Origin: Trifolium pratense
Taxonomy: Eukaryota > Streptophyta > Magnoliopsida > Fabales > Fabaceae
Direction of reading: 5' to 3'
Assembly: GCF_020283565.1 (NCBI RefSeq)
Contig: NC_060059.1
Span: forward strand, 29,833,838 to 29,897,837
Length of the DNA: 64,000 nucleotides
The translations under genes were made by a program, and so were the position numbers. Shown piece by piece: positions 34,211 through 45,892 of this stretch; position 1 is the first letter of the stretch; each line of letters opens with the position of its first letter. The notes under the pieces were generated by a model, which saw nothing but the letters and a program-made list of their open reading frames with translations, was not told the DNA's origin and did not search any database.

Positions 34211-35164
34211 TTATAGTTATGATGATTGGACTAATCCATATTAGATGAACCAATATAATTCTTGTGTATTGAATTCTCCACTCTTAATCTATTTATACTT
34301 TTAGCATTAAAGTTTGAATTCACTTCACTCAGAATTTTCATATTGGTTACTATTTTTTTATGCGTTGGGCCGGCCCTGCTTGAGAGTGCTCGAGTGTTTC
34401 TTTAGAAGATAATAGAAAGTAATTAAAGAAAAATGATCTTCTATAATTCACTAGCAACAACAAATAAAATATGGACATTTTCCTAATAAGCATCATCACC
34501 ATTCGAACCTACTTATGGGCATTTGAACCTAATCCCTAAAAGAATGGCGATAAATCATAAATGCGAGAGGATTTTCATTACACACGAGATCATCAACAAA
34601 TATCCGGCCACTGAGAATCAGTGCGACCAAGATTTTGTCATTTCTTGATGTGCTAACTCAAGGTCGTCTAGAGTCTCAATCTAAATGTTTGGGTGGTCAG
34701 CATAATATCGTGGGAGGTTTGCAACCCAAACATATATACCCTACCTTCGATTGTTTTGTTAGTTCCTTTTACGTACATTTCTTCATAATCCTTGTCAGAT
34801 ATATTATCGGACAGAACAAATTCAATACGCACAAATTTTTCTCTCAAAACCAACAAGTGAAATAGAATCCAAAACGAAAAGGTTGATACAACAATCACAT
34901 TGTGGCATTCTTCACCGTCGCCGTCATCGTCATTCATTTTGTCCAAAACCCTTAATATTATAACATTTCTAATAAAATTTAAAGACAAAAAAGGAAACAT
35001 GCATGTCTAAAATCATGAAAGTGTAAATTAGCATTCTGCCACATCTTGAATTTGACTAAAAACATGTCTTTCTTTAAAATAACTAAAACTGGGAATGGAG
35101 CCTGTTTTATTTCCGGTAGATACATATAACAATGATTCTATAATACGAAGGCCCTTTTAAGAGA
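34211..35164. other. Intergenic sequence
   Basis: No supported gene. The ORFs at 34635-34865 and 34668-35000 overlap on opposite strands and show no domain. Confidence 0.45.
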
Positions 35165-35360
35165 AGTCTCACATCATATATGTGAGTTGGCATAAATAAA
35201 AATTTATAAGTAAGAGACAATTTTCACCTTATAAAATCGGCTTGTATGATGATGATTGCTCTCATTTATAAACATATATTTAGGTCATCACGCATCCGAG
35301 TAAGACTTCTATTAATACATATTCAGGTCATCTCGCATCGGATGCGAGACTTCTCTTATC
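35165..35360. repeat. TRIM-related repeat, rearranged
   Basis: AGAAGTCTCACATC, TTCACCTTATAAAATCGGCT and CAGGTCATCTCGCATCGGATG then GCGAGACTTCTCTTA are pieces of the TRIM LTR family in both orientations, suggesting two fused fragments. Confidence 0.5.
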
Positions 35361-36329
35361 AGGTCCAATATGTCTTTATTTTGTTGTACGTTGCTTTGTG
35401 GTAGGCATGTAACTCTCTTATATCAATTCTCATTAAATTTTAAACTTTTGTTGTTCAAAAATTTTAAGCTTTTGTAACGGTCCTATTGTAATAAATAAAT
35501 AAATATGGTCACATGTGCTTTTTTTTTTTATGTCATCATATGCTAGTTTTTGTTCAAGCATATATGCATACAATGATAATCATAGAAAGTGATAAGCGCA
35601 CATATATAAGATCTTCTCAATGATATATAAAAGATATTTTTAAATAAAGTTTGATGAATAAAGTTTCTAAGCGAACATGTTCTTGCCTAATCAATTAATT
35701 AAGACACATAATTTTAAGAAAAATCACGCTAATTGAATGATCAATTTACTCAAAATAATACGACCCACAAAAGATAGATTAAATGAAAAATTGAAAACTC
35801 AAATAAAATGAAAACGGATGAAATAGTAAATTAGAAGTCATGTTTCCTAGAGATAGTCCTAGAGCACAAGAGCATAGGAACACCAAGATAATTTTCAAAA
35901 TGAAATAAACCGAAAACAATTCAAAAAACATATACTCCATAATTCCTTATTTGTAGTAAGAATATTCTGTTCCTTTTTACTGCAGAATTCTAGGAGATTT
36001 TTCTAAAATCAATGTAAAAGTGATTTTCCTTTTTTATTTTTTGTACACAAACCATCATAAACTCACATACATAGATAATAAAGTTGGATTTAGAATCTGA
36101 TCAAGACATCCAACCTAATAATTTTAATATTTTTTTTGTCGATTAAGCTAGAATTTATATACTAAAAGGAATTTTCCTTTTTTTTGGCAACTAAAAACAA
36201 TTCATATTTGACTTGACATTCAATATGTAACAAAATTTTGAAAAGTCTACTCCCACTCCATAAATCTAAAGACCAAAAAGTAGAAAGTAGAAACCTCCCA
36301 CACCCACTTGCCATTTCCTTCTCTCTTTC

Positions 36330-36337
36330 TATATATA
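36330..36337 (+). promoter_or_regulatory. TATA box of the AMT1 gene
   Basis: TATATATA, 83 bp before the AMT1 start codon and preceded by a CT-rich stretch (36313-36329). Confidence 0.6.
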
Positions 36338-36419
36338 CACACACACTATTACTAATCCAAAATTAAACAAAACGCGCTTTTCTTTCTAAGCAGCTTCGTT
36401 ACCCACCCACCCACCAAAC

Positions 36420-38099
36420 ATGTCGCTGCCGGAATGCTCAGTGGAGCAACTAACACAGTTCATCGGCCCAAACGCAACAAACGCAGAAGCTGCCGCTCAG
36501 TTCATCTGCAGCCAGTTCTCCGCGGTGGGAAATAAGTTCATAGACACACAATTCGCGGTGGACAACACTTACCTTCTATTTTCAGCTTATCTTGTTTTCT
36601 CTATGCAACTTGGTTTTGCTATGCTCTGTGCCGGTTCAGTTCGAGCCAAAAACACCATGAACATCATGCTCACAAACGTTCTTGACGCCGCCGCCGGTGG
36701 TCTTTTCTACTATCTCTTCGGTTTCGCCTTTGCTTTCGGCGGACCCTCCAACGGCTTCATCGGAAAACATTTCTTCGGTCTTAAAGACGTTCCAACCGAA
36801 GCTTTTGATTACAGTTATTTTCTCTATCAATGGGCTTTTGCCATAGCAGCCGCTGGCATCACCAGCGGCTCAATCGCGGAACGAACTCAGTTCGTTGCGT
36901 ATCTTATTTACTCTTCTTTCCTCACAGGATTTGTTTACCCTGTAGTTTCTCATTGGTTCTGGTCCGGTGATGGTTGGGCTAGCGCAACCAACACCGGAAA
37001 CCTTTTGTTCAGCACTGGAGTCATCGATTTTGCTGGCTCCGGTGTTGTTCATATGGTTGGTGGTGTTGCTGGTCTCTGGGGAGCACTGATTGAAGGTCCG
37101 CGAATCGGACGGTTCGATCATTCTGGTCGAGCCGTCGCTCTTCGCGGACATAGTGCTTCCCTTGTTGTTCTTGGCACCTTCATGCTTTGGTTTGGTTGGT
37201 ATGGTTTCAACCCTGGTTCCTTCACTAAGATTCTCAGTCCTTATAACTCAGGTAATTAACCTAAGCAACTCAATTAGTACTTTTTCTTCACTAACTAACT
37301 TTCTTAATTTTAATTTTAATTTTAATTTTAATTTTGAAAATTGAATTTTTAATTGAGTTTTTATGTAAACTCAAATTAGAAACATAATTAATAATTTTTT
37401 ATGTGCTATGCTATTTTAGGTAATTACTATGGACAGTGGAGTGCGGTGGGTAGGACGGCGGTGACAACGACGTTAGCGGGATGCACGGCGGCGCTGACAA
37501 CACTTTTCGGGAAAAGAATTCTCTCCGGTCACTGGAACGTTACCGACGTATGTAACGGTTTATTAGGCGGATTTGCCGCAATAACCGCCGGGTGCTCCGT
37601 CGTGGAACCATGGGCAGCAATAGTTTGTGGCTTTATAGCAGCGATAGTTTTGATCGCGTGCAACAAACTCGCGGAAAAGGTCCGTTACGATGATCCATTA
37701 GAAGCAGCGCAACTACACGGAGGATGTGGCGCGTGGGGTATAATATTCACAGCTTTGTTTGCAAAAGAAGAGTATGTGAACCAAGTTTATCCGGGTAAAC
37801 CGGGTCGACCCTATGGGTTATTTATGGGTGGTGGAGGGAAGTTATTAGGGGCACATGTGATTCAAATATTGGTTATTATTGGTTGGGTTAGTGCAACAAT
37901 GGGTCCTTTATTTTATATTTTGAATAAAATGAAGTTGTTAAGGATTTCAGCTGAAGATGAACTTGCGGGTATGGATATGACCCGACATGGTGGATTTGCT
38001 TATGCTTATGAAGATGATGAGTCACACAAAAATGGGATTCAATTGAGGAAAGTTGATCATAACTCTTCTTCTACTCCTACTCCAACCACAAATTCATGA
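36420..38099 (+). CDS. AMT1: AMT1-type high-affinity ammonium transporter
   Basis: Two exons, 36420-37251 and 37420-38099, with a 168-bp GT-AG intron, give 503 residues, the usual AMT1 length. The protein has eleven expected membrane helices. The AMT signature [13 protein letters not shown] starts at Asp203, and the conserved pore histidines are His211 and His377 (LHGGCGAWG). The cytosolic tail keeps [12 protein letters not shown] with Thr465, equivalent to the threonine whose phosphorylation shuts all three pores of the trimer in Arabidopsis AMT1;1. It acts at the plasma membrane, typically in root cells, carrying ammonium inward. The CDS is GC-richer than its surroundings. The N-terminal [11 protein letters not shown] places it in AMT1, not AMT2. 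The exact paralogue number was not determined. Confidence 0.96.
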
Positions 38100-38153
38100 T
38101 GATATGATATTATAATAATGATTTAATTTTGTTTTGGATTTTTCTACTTACTA

Positions 38154-38303
38154 CTTCTTCCGATCCTAAATATAAGAGAAATTTTACTTTTTAGATTCAT
38201 TAAGAATCTAATGTAATATTTGATTCATAATATGAGTCTAATACATTAGATTCTCAATAAATTTAAAAAATAAATTTTCTCTTATATTTAGAACTAAAGG
38301 AAG
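38154..38303. mobile_element. Stowaway-like MITE after AMT1
   Basis: CTTCTTCCGATCCTAAATAT and the inverted ATATTTAGAACTAAAGGAAG end a 150-bp element flanked by TA. The inner arms (AGAGAAATTTTACTTTTTAG against AAAAAATAAATTTTCTCTTA) also pair. It starts 54 bp after the AMT1 stop codon, so it may lie in the 3'UTR. Confidence 0.75.
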
Positions 38304-40850
38304 TACTATTTTTTATTTTCTAGGAAGTAGTAGATTTCTAGATCTAGATGTTGATATTTTAAATTGTACGGACATTTTAATTTACTAAATTTTTATTGGT
38401 CGTTCATGAATTTGTGTTAAAGGATAGATCCAATTGGAGAATGGAGATAGTGTGAAAATTTGGGTGGGTAGTTGTTTGTTGACTAATGTCATGTTGTCAT
38501 GTTGGAAATGACAAGTGGCAGTAAAAATATTGGTTCTTGGAAAATGATGATGATTCGGTGGTGTTGTTGCCTCACAAGATTGTGATATTTTTTATTAGGG
38601 AGTTTTAAATTTTGGATTTTAATTTTATGCTTGTAATAATCTTTTTATGAATTATTATCATGTAAATTCTAAGGAAGTGCTTTCTTGCCTCACTCATTCA
38701 GAAAAAACGGCTTATATTGTTATATGCTTGAGTCAAGTCAATTGTGTATGATTTGAGAATTGAGTATAAAATACATAGATATTGATCATTGGTTCATCAT
38801 CACATTGTTTTGGGACTATCCTCTTCTACTAAATCTAAAGATGATTTATTATCTTAGATGCTTCAGTCAAGTCAATTTTTTGCGTGTGATTTATTATCTT
38901 ACGTTGAATTTAAAAAGTACAAATGTAATGTTATATTTAAGATCAAAATTCACTTCTTCTGATATCAAAAGTCGACACTTTTAAGATAAAATTTATGTGT
39001 TATAATAAAAATTACAACAAATGTGAAAATAGAGACTCAAAAGTTCAATTTTAAAATAGAAGGGCTATTTTCTTGAGCTTAATAAAATTGGAGGATTGAA
39101 AATGCAATTAAGCCAATATTTTATAAAATTAATTTAGGTTTGTTGGAACGAACAACTAGTAACAAAAGGAAATAATAACAAACATAAACAATAATAAACA
39201 TGCACAAGAAGTTTGATAACGGAGTTCCCCAAGTGGTGGGTATGTCTTCGACGGTAGAATTCGTTACAACGCGTTTTTATTAGATGAATGAATGAATTAG
39301 AATTTCAATGTTACAAACGGTATTTAATTATAGTAATAATATTTCGGCTCGGATAACAACAAATACTCCTGAACCGTATCGCAGGGGCTAATGCCCTCAA
39401 AAACATTTGGGCCAAGCTCATATGGGCGGGGGCGGCCGGAGTTTTGCTGGCTCAGCTCCTCGACTGCCCCCAGTTTCTTCCTGATGTAAAATTAAGTTTA
39501 TAAAATTACAACTTTCAAATATAAAATCATTCTATAATAAAAAGTAATTTACTTTTTTTATAATAAAAACATTCAAATATTTTTTTAAAAAAATTATTTC
39601 TAGAGTCATTTTTGTTTTTCTTACTAAAAAGGAAATCTAAACCTAAACTTATTTTTGCAGCATCTTAGGATTTAAAAGCCAAACTGTATTCATAGGAAAA
39701 ATGTGTTACGTACAGCTACTGCAAGTTGTAAAAGGTGATTAGGATTTGAAAAAATGTTTAGCTATTATTGGCTGTTATCATTGAAGGCTTTTGTTTGGAT
39801 ATGAAAATTATTTGTATTTTAGGGATAATTGATGAATGTGTATGGTCGTGATTGTTTCCAACTATAGTGTCGTCTGTTATTTTATCGGACAAAATGCCAA
39901 ACTGTGTGGTTTTCGCCAGTAAATGCAAGACAACGCAAGTTGAATAGGTTGCTAAAATTAATGAATTTCAACCACCAATTATTAATTTAGGCATTATCTA
40001 TTAATTACTTCCGGCCATATTCCAAATTTGTTAAAAGTGATTTTTCATCAAATTAAAGTAAAAAATTTATAACCAAGAAATTGAGATCAAGTGGTTAATA
40101 AGTTTCCTTTAGGATAGATTGTTTGGGAGAATTTAATTTCGAATTTTGGTGAAAACAATTCTTACCCAGCCTTTCATAACATCGCGGCTGAATTTTGGAT
40201 TACCGGACTCTATTATCCTGAGAATCAGAGGGTCAGTGCCAAAAAAAAATATCCTCTTTAGTTTACTTCGGTCGATAGCTAGAAGCATCGCATTATATAT
40301 ATATATATATATATAGGATTAGGGTTCAAAATTTGAACACTCTACTTATACTTTTTTTTTATAAACAAAAATTGAATAATAAGAAGTATAAGATGTACTC
40401 AACCCTTACAATTCGGTGAACTTCCATTATATATTATGGAGACAAGTTAATGGATCATTACACAAAGAACTTATAAGAAATTTTAATAAAAAAATTGAAA
40501 ATAACATGAATGTAAAGTTCTCAATAAAAAGGGAATATTAGTAACACATGCACTCACTCACTCACTAATAACATTCCCTTCCAACTCACAATTTATTCAA
40601 ATTGATTTCACTAAATTATATAGGTCCCATACAAAACTAGTGGAGTACATATAAAATTCACCGGATAAAAATTTATTTTAAGAAAAGTGTGTTGTTAATT
40701 AGCATAATTATTTAAAGAAATAATATAAACTCAAGTGGTAGATGAAAACAATAGAATATAAACATGTAAAAAAACACTAGTTTAAATGCACATTTGAAGA
40801 GGAAAGAATGACTTGAAAAAGATAAAATTACATATCTAAACCTGATAGCT
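38304..40850. other. Intergenic; possible LTR fragment near 39130-39480
   Basis: No gene. The stretch 39200-39480 (GGAGTTCCCCAAGTGG, GGGGGCGGCCGGAG) is unlike its AT-rich neighbours and resembles retroelement LTR sequence, without a partner. A (TA)n run is at 40295-40314. Confidence 0.4.
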
Positions 40851-41362
40851 TTTTTTGAGTAGTCATGTTAGTGATAAATATAAAGTTTCCACTGTCTATA
40901 GTAGTGACAACAAATCCAGTTTGCGGGTTTGTTTGGTTTCGTTTCCCCATTGGGTTGGTGTTGCTGGATCTTCGCCCTGTTGCATCGCGTTGTGCAGTTT
41001 GGGTTTGCTCTCAGGTTGTCACGCTTTGCCTTGTGCTGGATCTGTTGTTTTGTTTGGACGGTTCGACTCGTAAGAGCCTGTGTTGCCTGCTGTGCTTTTT
41101 CGCGGGGGTTGTTGGTTCGTGATCTGGTTCGTGTTGACGTCGGCTCATACGCCGTTTTGAGTTGTAAGGCTCACACAACACGTTTTTTTACTATTTGTTT
41201 TCGCACCCTTGTGCGGGTTCGCCGGATAGTATCTGTGTTGTGAGTGTTTTTACTTCTACCCTTTTAAACCACTTTTGTTGTTTGAATTGTTTGTAGACCC
41301 AATTGGACTGAAATGTGGTTGGGACTGGGTTTTGGTTAATGTCCCCCCCCCCCCCCCCCCCA
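40851..41362 (+). other. GC-richer block ending in poly-C, origin unknown
   Basis: From about 40900 to 41340 composition is gene-like, with overlapping ORFs (40855-41243) in all three plus frames, none showing a domain. It ends in a run of 19 C (41343-41361). It may be a retroelement remnant. Confidence 0.3.
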
Positions 41363-42031
41363 ATAGTTTTATGTTAATCTATCATGAGTGTTGCAGATGA
41401 TTTTCTATTTGCACCTCTTTTGCTTAAAAAGAAACAAGTAGTGACAACTGACAACTCTCTATCAGAAAATCATTGTTGTTCAACGACTCCTCTCCAACCT
41501 ATGTATAAAGTATAAACAACCTTTTACAACATAACAAAAGGACACTATCTATATTTAAAAGGCGAAGTCTATTGTGCAAAAGTCATCTAAGTCTTCTATC
41601 ATGCAAGACATGTTTCCTCCGTTGGATCAAATTAAAACACAAGATAAGCCTATTTAAAAACCTCTTATTCTTGCTCTCATACTAACTCGAGTTTCAAATT
41701 GTTTGCAAGTATACCACCTGGTCTCGATGGATGTTGTTTGACCAATTTCTCGATCACATCAGATCAATATGAATTGGAAATGACAACAAAAAATGATAAA
41801 TTTGTTGAAAGTTAAAGACATTACTTTGGAGTCGAGTGTAAGGATAGTTTATTAACAACACATAAACTTATCCATCCAACAATGGGCCTTTTATAAAAGA
41901 CAAAACCATGACATGAATTATACTCAAAGAGGATAATACATAATTCGACAAATATCTTATCGAGTTGAAGGTATAGTACATGTTACATTTTGTTTGCAGT
42001 TTTCATCTTTTTAATACGTCGCGTTATAAAA
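41363..42031. other. Intergenic sequence left of the Helitron-associated repeat
   Basis: No supported gene; AT-rich. Confidence 0.45.
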
Positions 42032-42468
42032 TAATATTAGAAACATGATACTCAAATAAAATCATAAAAATTTTCAAAAAAATAAAAAATAAAATCATAA
42101 AACCCAACTGACTTAGAAAGTTAAATATAAATTATCTCTTTATTCTGAGTAAAATATAAACATAAATTATTTCTTTATTTCTAAGTCAAATATAAATTAT
42201 CTCTTTTTTTTATCAAGTATTCTAATTAATGGCTAGAAATTCCACCTTTAAGATAGATAAGTGGGATGACCAGAGTACGAACCCCGATCCTCTACATATA
42301 TAATGCAATGTCCCTACCAACTTAGCTAAGCTCACAGGACAAATATAAATTATCTCTTTATTCTGAGTCAAATATAAAAGAAATTTTTAAAAAAGAAATT
42401 GTGATTTAGAAATAAAGATTAATAAAAAACAGTAAATTTTAGGTTTTTTCTAATCTACCCTTTCGTAA
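42032..42468. repeat. Left copy of a 437-bp direct repeat flanking the Helitron remnant
   Basis: Starts TAATATTAGAAACATGATAC and matches 44669-45106 nearly base for base, including the SINE inside it. The end ATCTACCCTTTCGTAA is itself followed by a second copy of its last 33 bp (to 42501). Confidence 0.9.
42207..42339 (-). mobile_element. tRNA-derived SINE inside the left repeat copy
   Basis: On the minus strand: perfect A box TAGCTAAGTTGG, B box GGTTCGTACTC, and a 3' end TACTTGATAAAAAAAAG. Flanked by CAAATATAAATTATCTCTTT at 42187-42206 and 42340-42359, a 20-bp target duplication. It was inserted before the 437-bp unit was duplicated. Confidence 0.85.
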
Positions 42469-42619
42469 ATTTTAGGTTTTTTCTAATCTACCCTTTCGTA
42501 AAAAAAAAGTAAAAAAAGTAATATTTCCAACCATTATGGCAAGTATACCAATTATGATTAAAATTATGTGCAATAATTGATAAACACCATCATTTTTAAA
42601 AGTATATTATATCAAAATT

Positions 42620-42787
42620 GAGAATGGATTCTCTCAAGTGTGATTTACACTTGAGAGAATAAAGTGTAATCTAACACCATCTAAATTCATTTTCTCTAAT
42701 TTTTATATGTTTCTCTCTCTTGATCAATGATAGCAAACTACACTTTATTCTCTCAAGTGTAAATTACACTTGAGAGAATCCATTCTC
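42620..42787. mobile_element. MULE-type MITE with nested palindromes
   Basis: The ends GAGAATGGATTCTCTCAAGT and the inverted ACTTGAGAGAATCCATTCTC extend into arms of about 55 bp, and each arm contains its own palindrome (CTCTCAAGTGTGATTTACAC then TTGAGAGA). The flanks ATCAAAATT at 42611-42619 and 42788-42796 form a perfect 9-bp target duplication. Confidence 0.85.
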
Positions 42788-43012
42788 ATCAAAATTATTG
42801 TTGACTATATTATTCATCACGAAATATTTTTATGTCTTTCCTAATCAATGATTTTTTTCTACCCGATCATAAATTTAGAGAATAATTATCATGTGGGATT
42901 TGGAAAGTTATTATCAAACTCAATTCTGCTAAATCAATTTTTTTTTGCAATACAACCAAACACAACCATAGTCGTGTCACTAATCACATTCATTATTTTG
43001 ATTTTAACATTG

Positions 43013-44505
43013 CAGATTTAATATTAACTGATGATCAATTGATACAATATGCACTATCAGATATTGAGATGATGTTACGTAGTTGTGGGAAGAGTTTAAA
43101 AGATTATCCTCCAATGCCTAGATCAGACACATCATTAGTTCCTGATATACAAAACAGTTTAATACACGACGAATTGAATTATAATAGACAATCATTAGCT
43201 GAGGAACATGTTAGATTGATGTCAACTATAACTTCAGAGCAACGTAAAGTAAATGACACAATCATGACAAGAGTTAACGAAAACAAACCTGGTATATTTT
43301 TTATTTATGGTTATGACGGTACAGGGAAGACATTTATCTGGAGGGTCATGTCATTCGCATTACGCTCAAAAGGTGAGATAGTTTTAACAGTTGCCTCAAG
43401 TGGGATCGCTGCATTGCTTATACCTGGCGGTAGAACAACACATTCAAGGTTTTTTATTTCTCTAAATGTTGACGAGTTTTCAATATGTACCATAGTTCCT
43501 AAAAGCCCTTTGACGCTATTAATACAAAAAGCAAAGCTCATTATATGGGATGAAGCACCAATGATGCACAAACACTGTTTCGAAGCTGTTGATCGAACTT
43601 TAAAATATATTTTCAAGTCTGTTGGTGAAAAAATAAACGCATTCCCTTCAGTGGAAAAGTTGTTGTTTTTGGTGGAGATTTTAGACAAATTCTAACAGTA
43701 ATACCCAAAGGTACAAGGCTAGAAGTTGTTCATGCTACTATTAATTCTTCGGTTCTTTGGAATTTTTGTGAAGTTTCAACATTTAGTAAAAGCATGAGGC
43801 TTCTCGATGGTGCTTCGAGTGCAGACGTTGAACGATATAACGTATTTCCAAAATAGAGCTATAATAGCTCCTAAAAATTCAATAGTCGATACAATAAATG
43901 ATTATACGTTGGATTTAATTCCTGATGAAGAAAAAACATATTTGAATTATGATACTCCACTCACACAAAATGTAGACGGTCAAACAGTGGATGATGTTCA
44001 TACTCTCGAATTTTTGAACACGATTTCTACGTCGGGACTTCCAAATCTCAAGTTGAGACTTAAAGTTGGAGTTACAGTTATACTATTAAGGAATTTGAAT
44101 AAAAAATTAGGATTATGCAATGGAACAAGACTTATTATTACGAGATTGGGAAAACGTGCTCTTGAAGGAAAAATTATTTCATGAAGTAATATTGGTGATC
44201 AGGTTTTCATACCTAGATTTTCTCTAACACCATCTGACGTGAGAATTCCTTTTAAATTTCAAAGGAGACAACTTCCTATAATGATTTCTTTTGCGATAAC
44301 TATTAATAAGAGTCAGAGACAATCTTTAAAGCATGTTGGGATATATCTTCCATCGCCAGTGTTTTCACATGGTCAGTTGTATGTTGCAATTTCAAGAGTT
44401 ACTTCTTGAAAAGGATTAAAAATATTGATCAACGATGACAACGGTGAAGATACGACTAAGAATTCGAATGTGGTCTATAACGAAGTCTTCCGTAATATAA
44501 CATAA
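43013..44505 (+). pseudogene. Helitron PIF1-like helicase, decayed C-terminal part
   Basis: The fragment reads TDDQLIQYALSDIEMML, then Walker A YDGTGKTF (about 43315-43332), Walker B IIWDEAPM (about 43540), and after a frameshift near 43655 GGDFRQILTVIPKG. There is a gap and frameshift near 43845, then RAIIAPKNSIVDTIND, LKVGVTVILLRN, a premature stop at 44184, and [17 protein letters not shown] with [11 protein letters not shown] before a second in-frame stop near 44409. Helitron RepHel proteins end in exactly this helicase order. The Rep nuclease part is absent. It cannot make a working helicase. Confidence 0.88.
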
Positions 44506-44637
44506 TTTTCTTTGTATGAATATTTATCCAAAATTATTGTTGAACTATCGTTTAATGTTACTCAACTTTTTTCATATACCTTACATTATCGGAATTATCA
44601 TATCTTATTTAATCATTATATATCTTACAACTAATCA

Positions 44638-44668
44638 GACCCATGCACCACACGGGTCGATGTTCTAG
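44638..44668 (+). other. Helitron 3' terminus: hairpin plus CTAG
   Basis: GACCCATG-CACCA-CACGGGTC (44638-44658) forms an 8-bp stem with one mismatch. Ten bases later comes CTAG (44665-44668), matching the CTRR Helitron end, followed by host T. It lies 163 bp after the helicase stop, as expected. Confidence 0.85.
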
Positions 44669-45106
44669 TAATATTAGAAACATGATACTCAAATAAAATC
44701 ATAAAAATTTTCAAAAAAATAAAAAATAAAATCATAAAACCCAACTGACTTAGAAAGTTAAATATAAATTATCTCTTTATTCTGAGTAAAATATAAACAT
44801 AAATTATTTCTTTATTTCTAAGTCAAATATAAATTATCTCTTTTTTTTTATCAAGTATTTTAATTAATGGCTTGAAATTCCACCTTTAAGATAGATAAGT
44901 GGAATGACCAGAGTACGAACCCCGATCCTCTGCATATATAATGCAATGTCCCTACCAACTGAGTTAAGCTCACGAGACAAATATAAATTATCTATTTATT
45001 CTGAGTCAAATATAAAAGAAATTTTTAAAAAAGAAATTGTGATTTAGAAATAAAGATTAATAAAAAAGAGTAAATTTTAGGTTTTTTCTAATCTACCCTT
45101 TCGTAA
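44669..45106. repeat. Right copy of the 437-bp direct repeat
   Basis: Begins at the first base after the Helitron CTAG end. It contains a SINE at 44844-44977 (minus strand, same insertion as in the left copy, with the right flank mutated to CTATTT) and ends within the terminal repeat of the MITE at 45072-45278. Confidence 0.9.
44844..44977 (-). mobile_element. tRNA-derived SINE inside the right repeat copy
   Basis: Same element as at 42207-42339: A-box-like TTAACTCAGTTGG, B box GGTTCGTACTC and flanks CAAATATAAATTATCTCTTT / CTATTT. A duplicate made by the segmental copy, not a second insertion. Confidence 0.85.
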
Positions 45107-45278
45107 TTTGAGGGTATTTACCTATCAACCAATGAGAACATGTCATATGCAAATTTAAAAATTTGTTATAAGTTAGTTGTGGGTACCACATGCAAAATCC
45201 ACTTATGTGGTTTGTTCTCATTGGTTGATGAGTAAATACCCCCAAATTATAAAAGGGTAGAGTAGACTCACCAAATTT
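45072..45278. mobile_element. MITE with about 65-bp terminal inverted repeats
   Basis: TAATCTACCCTTTCGTAATT then TGAGGGTATTTAC and TCAACCAATGAGAAC on the left are inverted on the right (GTTCTCATTGGTTGATGAG, TAAATACCCCCAAATTA, AAAGGGTAGAGTAGA). The exact ends are uncertain. Confidence 0.7.
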
Positions 45279-45401
45279 TTCATATTAATTAACCTGACAG
45301 ATTCTTTTTTCTTTTTAAGAAGCTAACTTAGCCCACCCAAATTGACACAAGAGATAATCGAACCTGAGACCTTAAGGACGAGCATACTCCTAGGTTCCAA
45401 C

Positions 45402-45860
45402 TGTTGTGAATTCGTCTATAAAATCACACCAATAAAAGAACTTGATGTGTGGAGCAATAGAACGGCAACCAATGATTAAGCGGAATAAGCAATAATAATA
45501 ACAACACCGATAAAGAAGATAAATGGAGAAGAAAGAACAAGATATTTGTTTACCCAGTTCGGTCCAATAATGACCTAGTCTGGGGGAGAGAGCAGCCCCT
45601 CCGTTCCACTATATCAAACGAGTAACTTTACAAAGAGTTCCAATTGAGTTACAAGAATTAATCCTAATTCTACGTAAATCCCGAATCTCTTCCCGTGGCC
45701 AAGAGACTCAATTTGATAAGTGTTTCCCAAGGTGTACCACAAAGATAGTTTGCCCACCCTAGAGTTGTAGCAAGAGAAAAAAAAACCTTTTTCCTCTCTA
45801 AGACCCTAGCCCTTGTGTGGTGGCAAACCCTAATCCTTGCCTCTACATTGTTGCTCCCTT

Positions 45861-45892
<32 letters not shown>

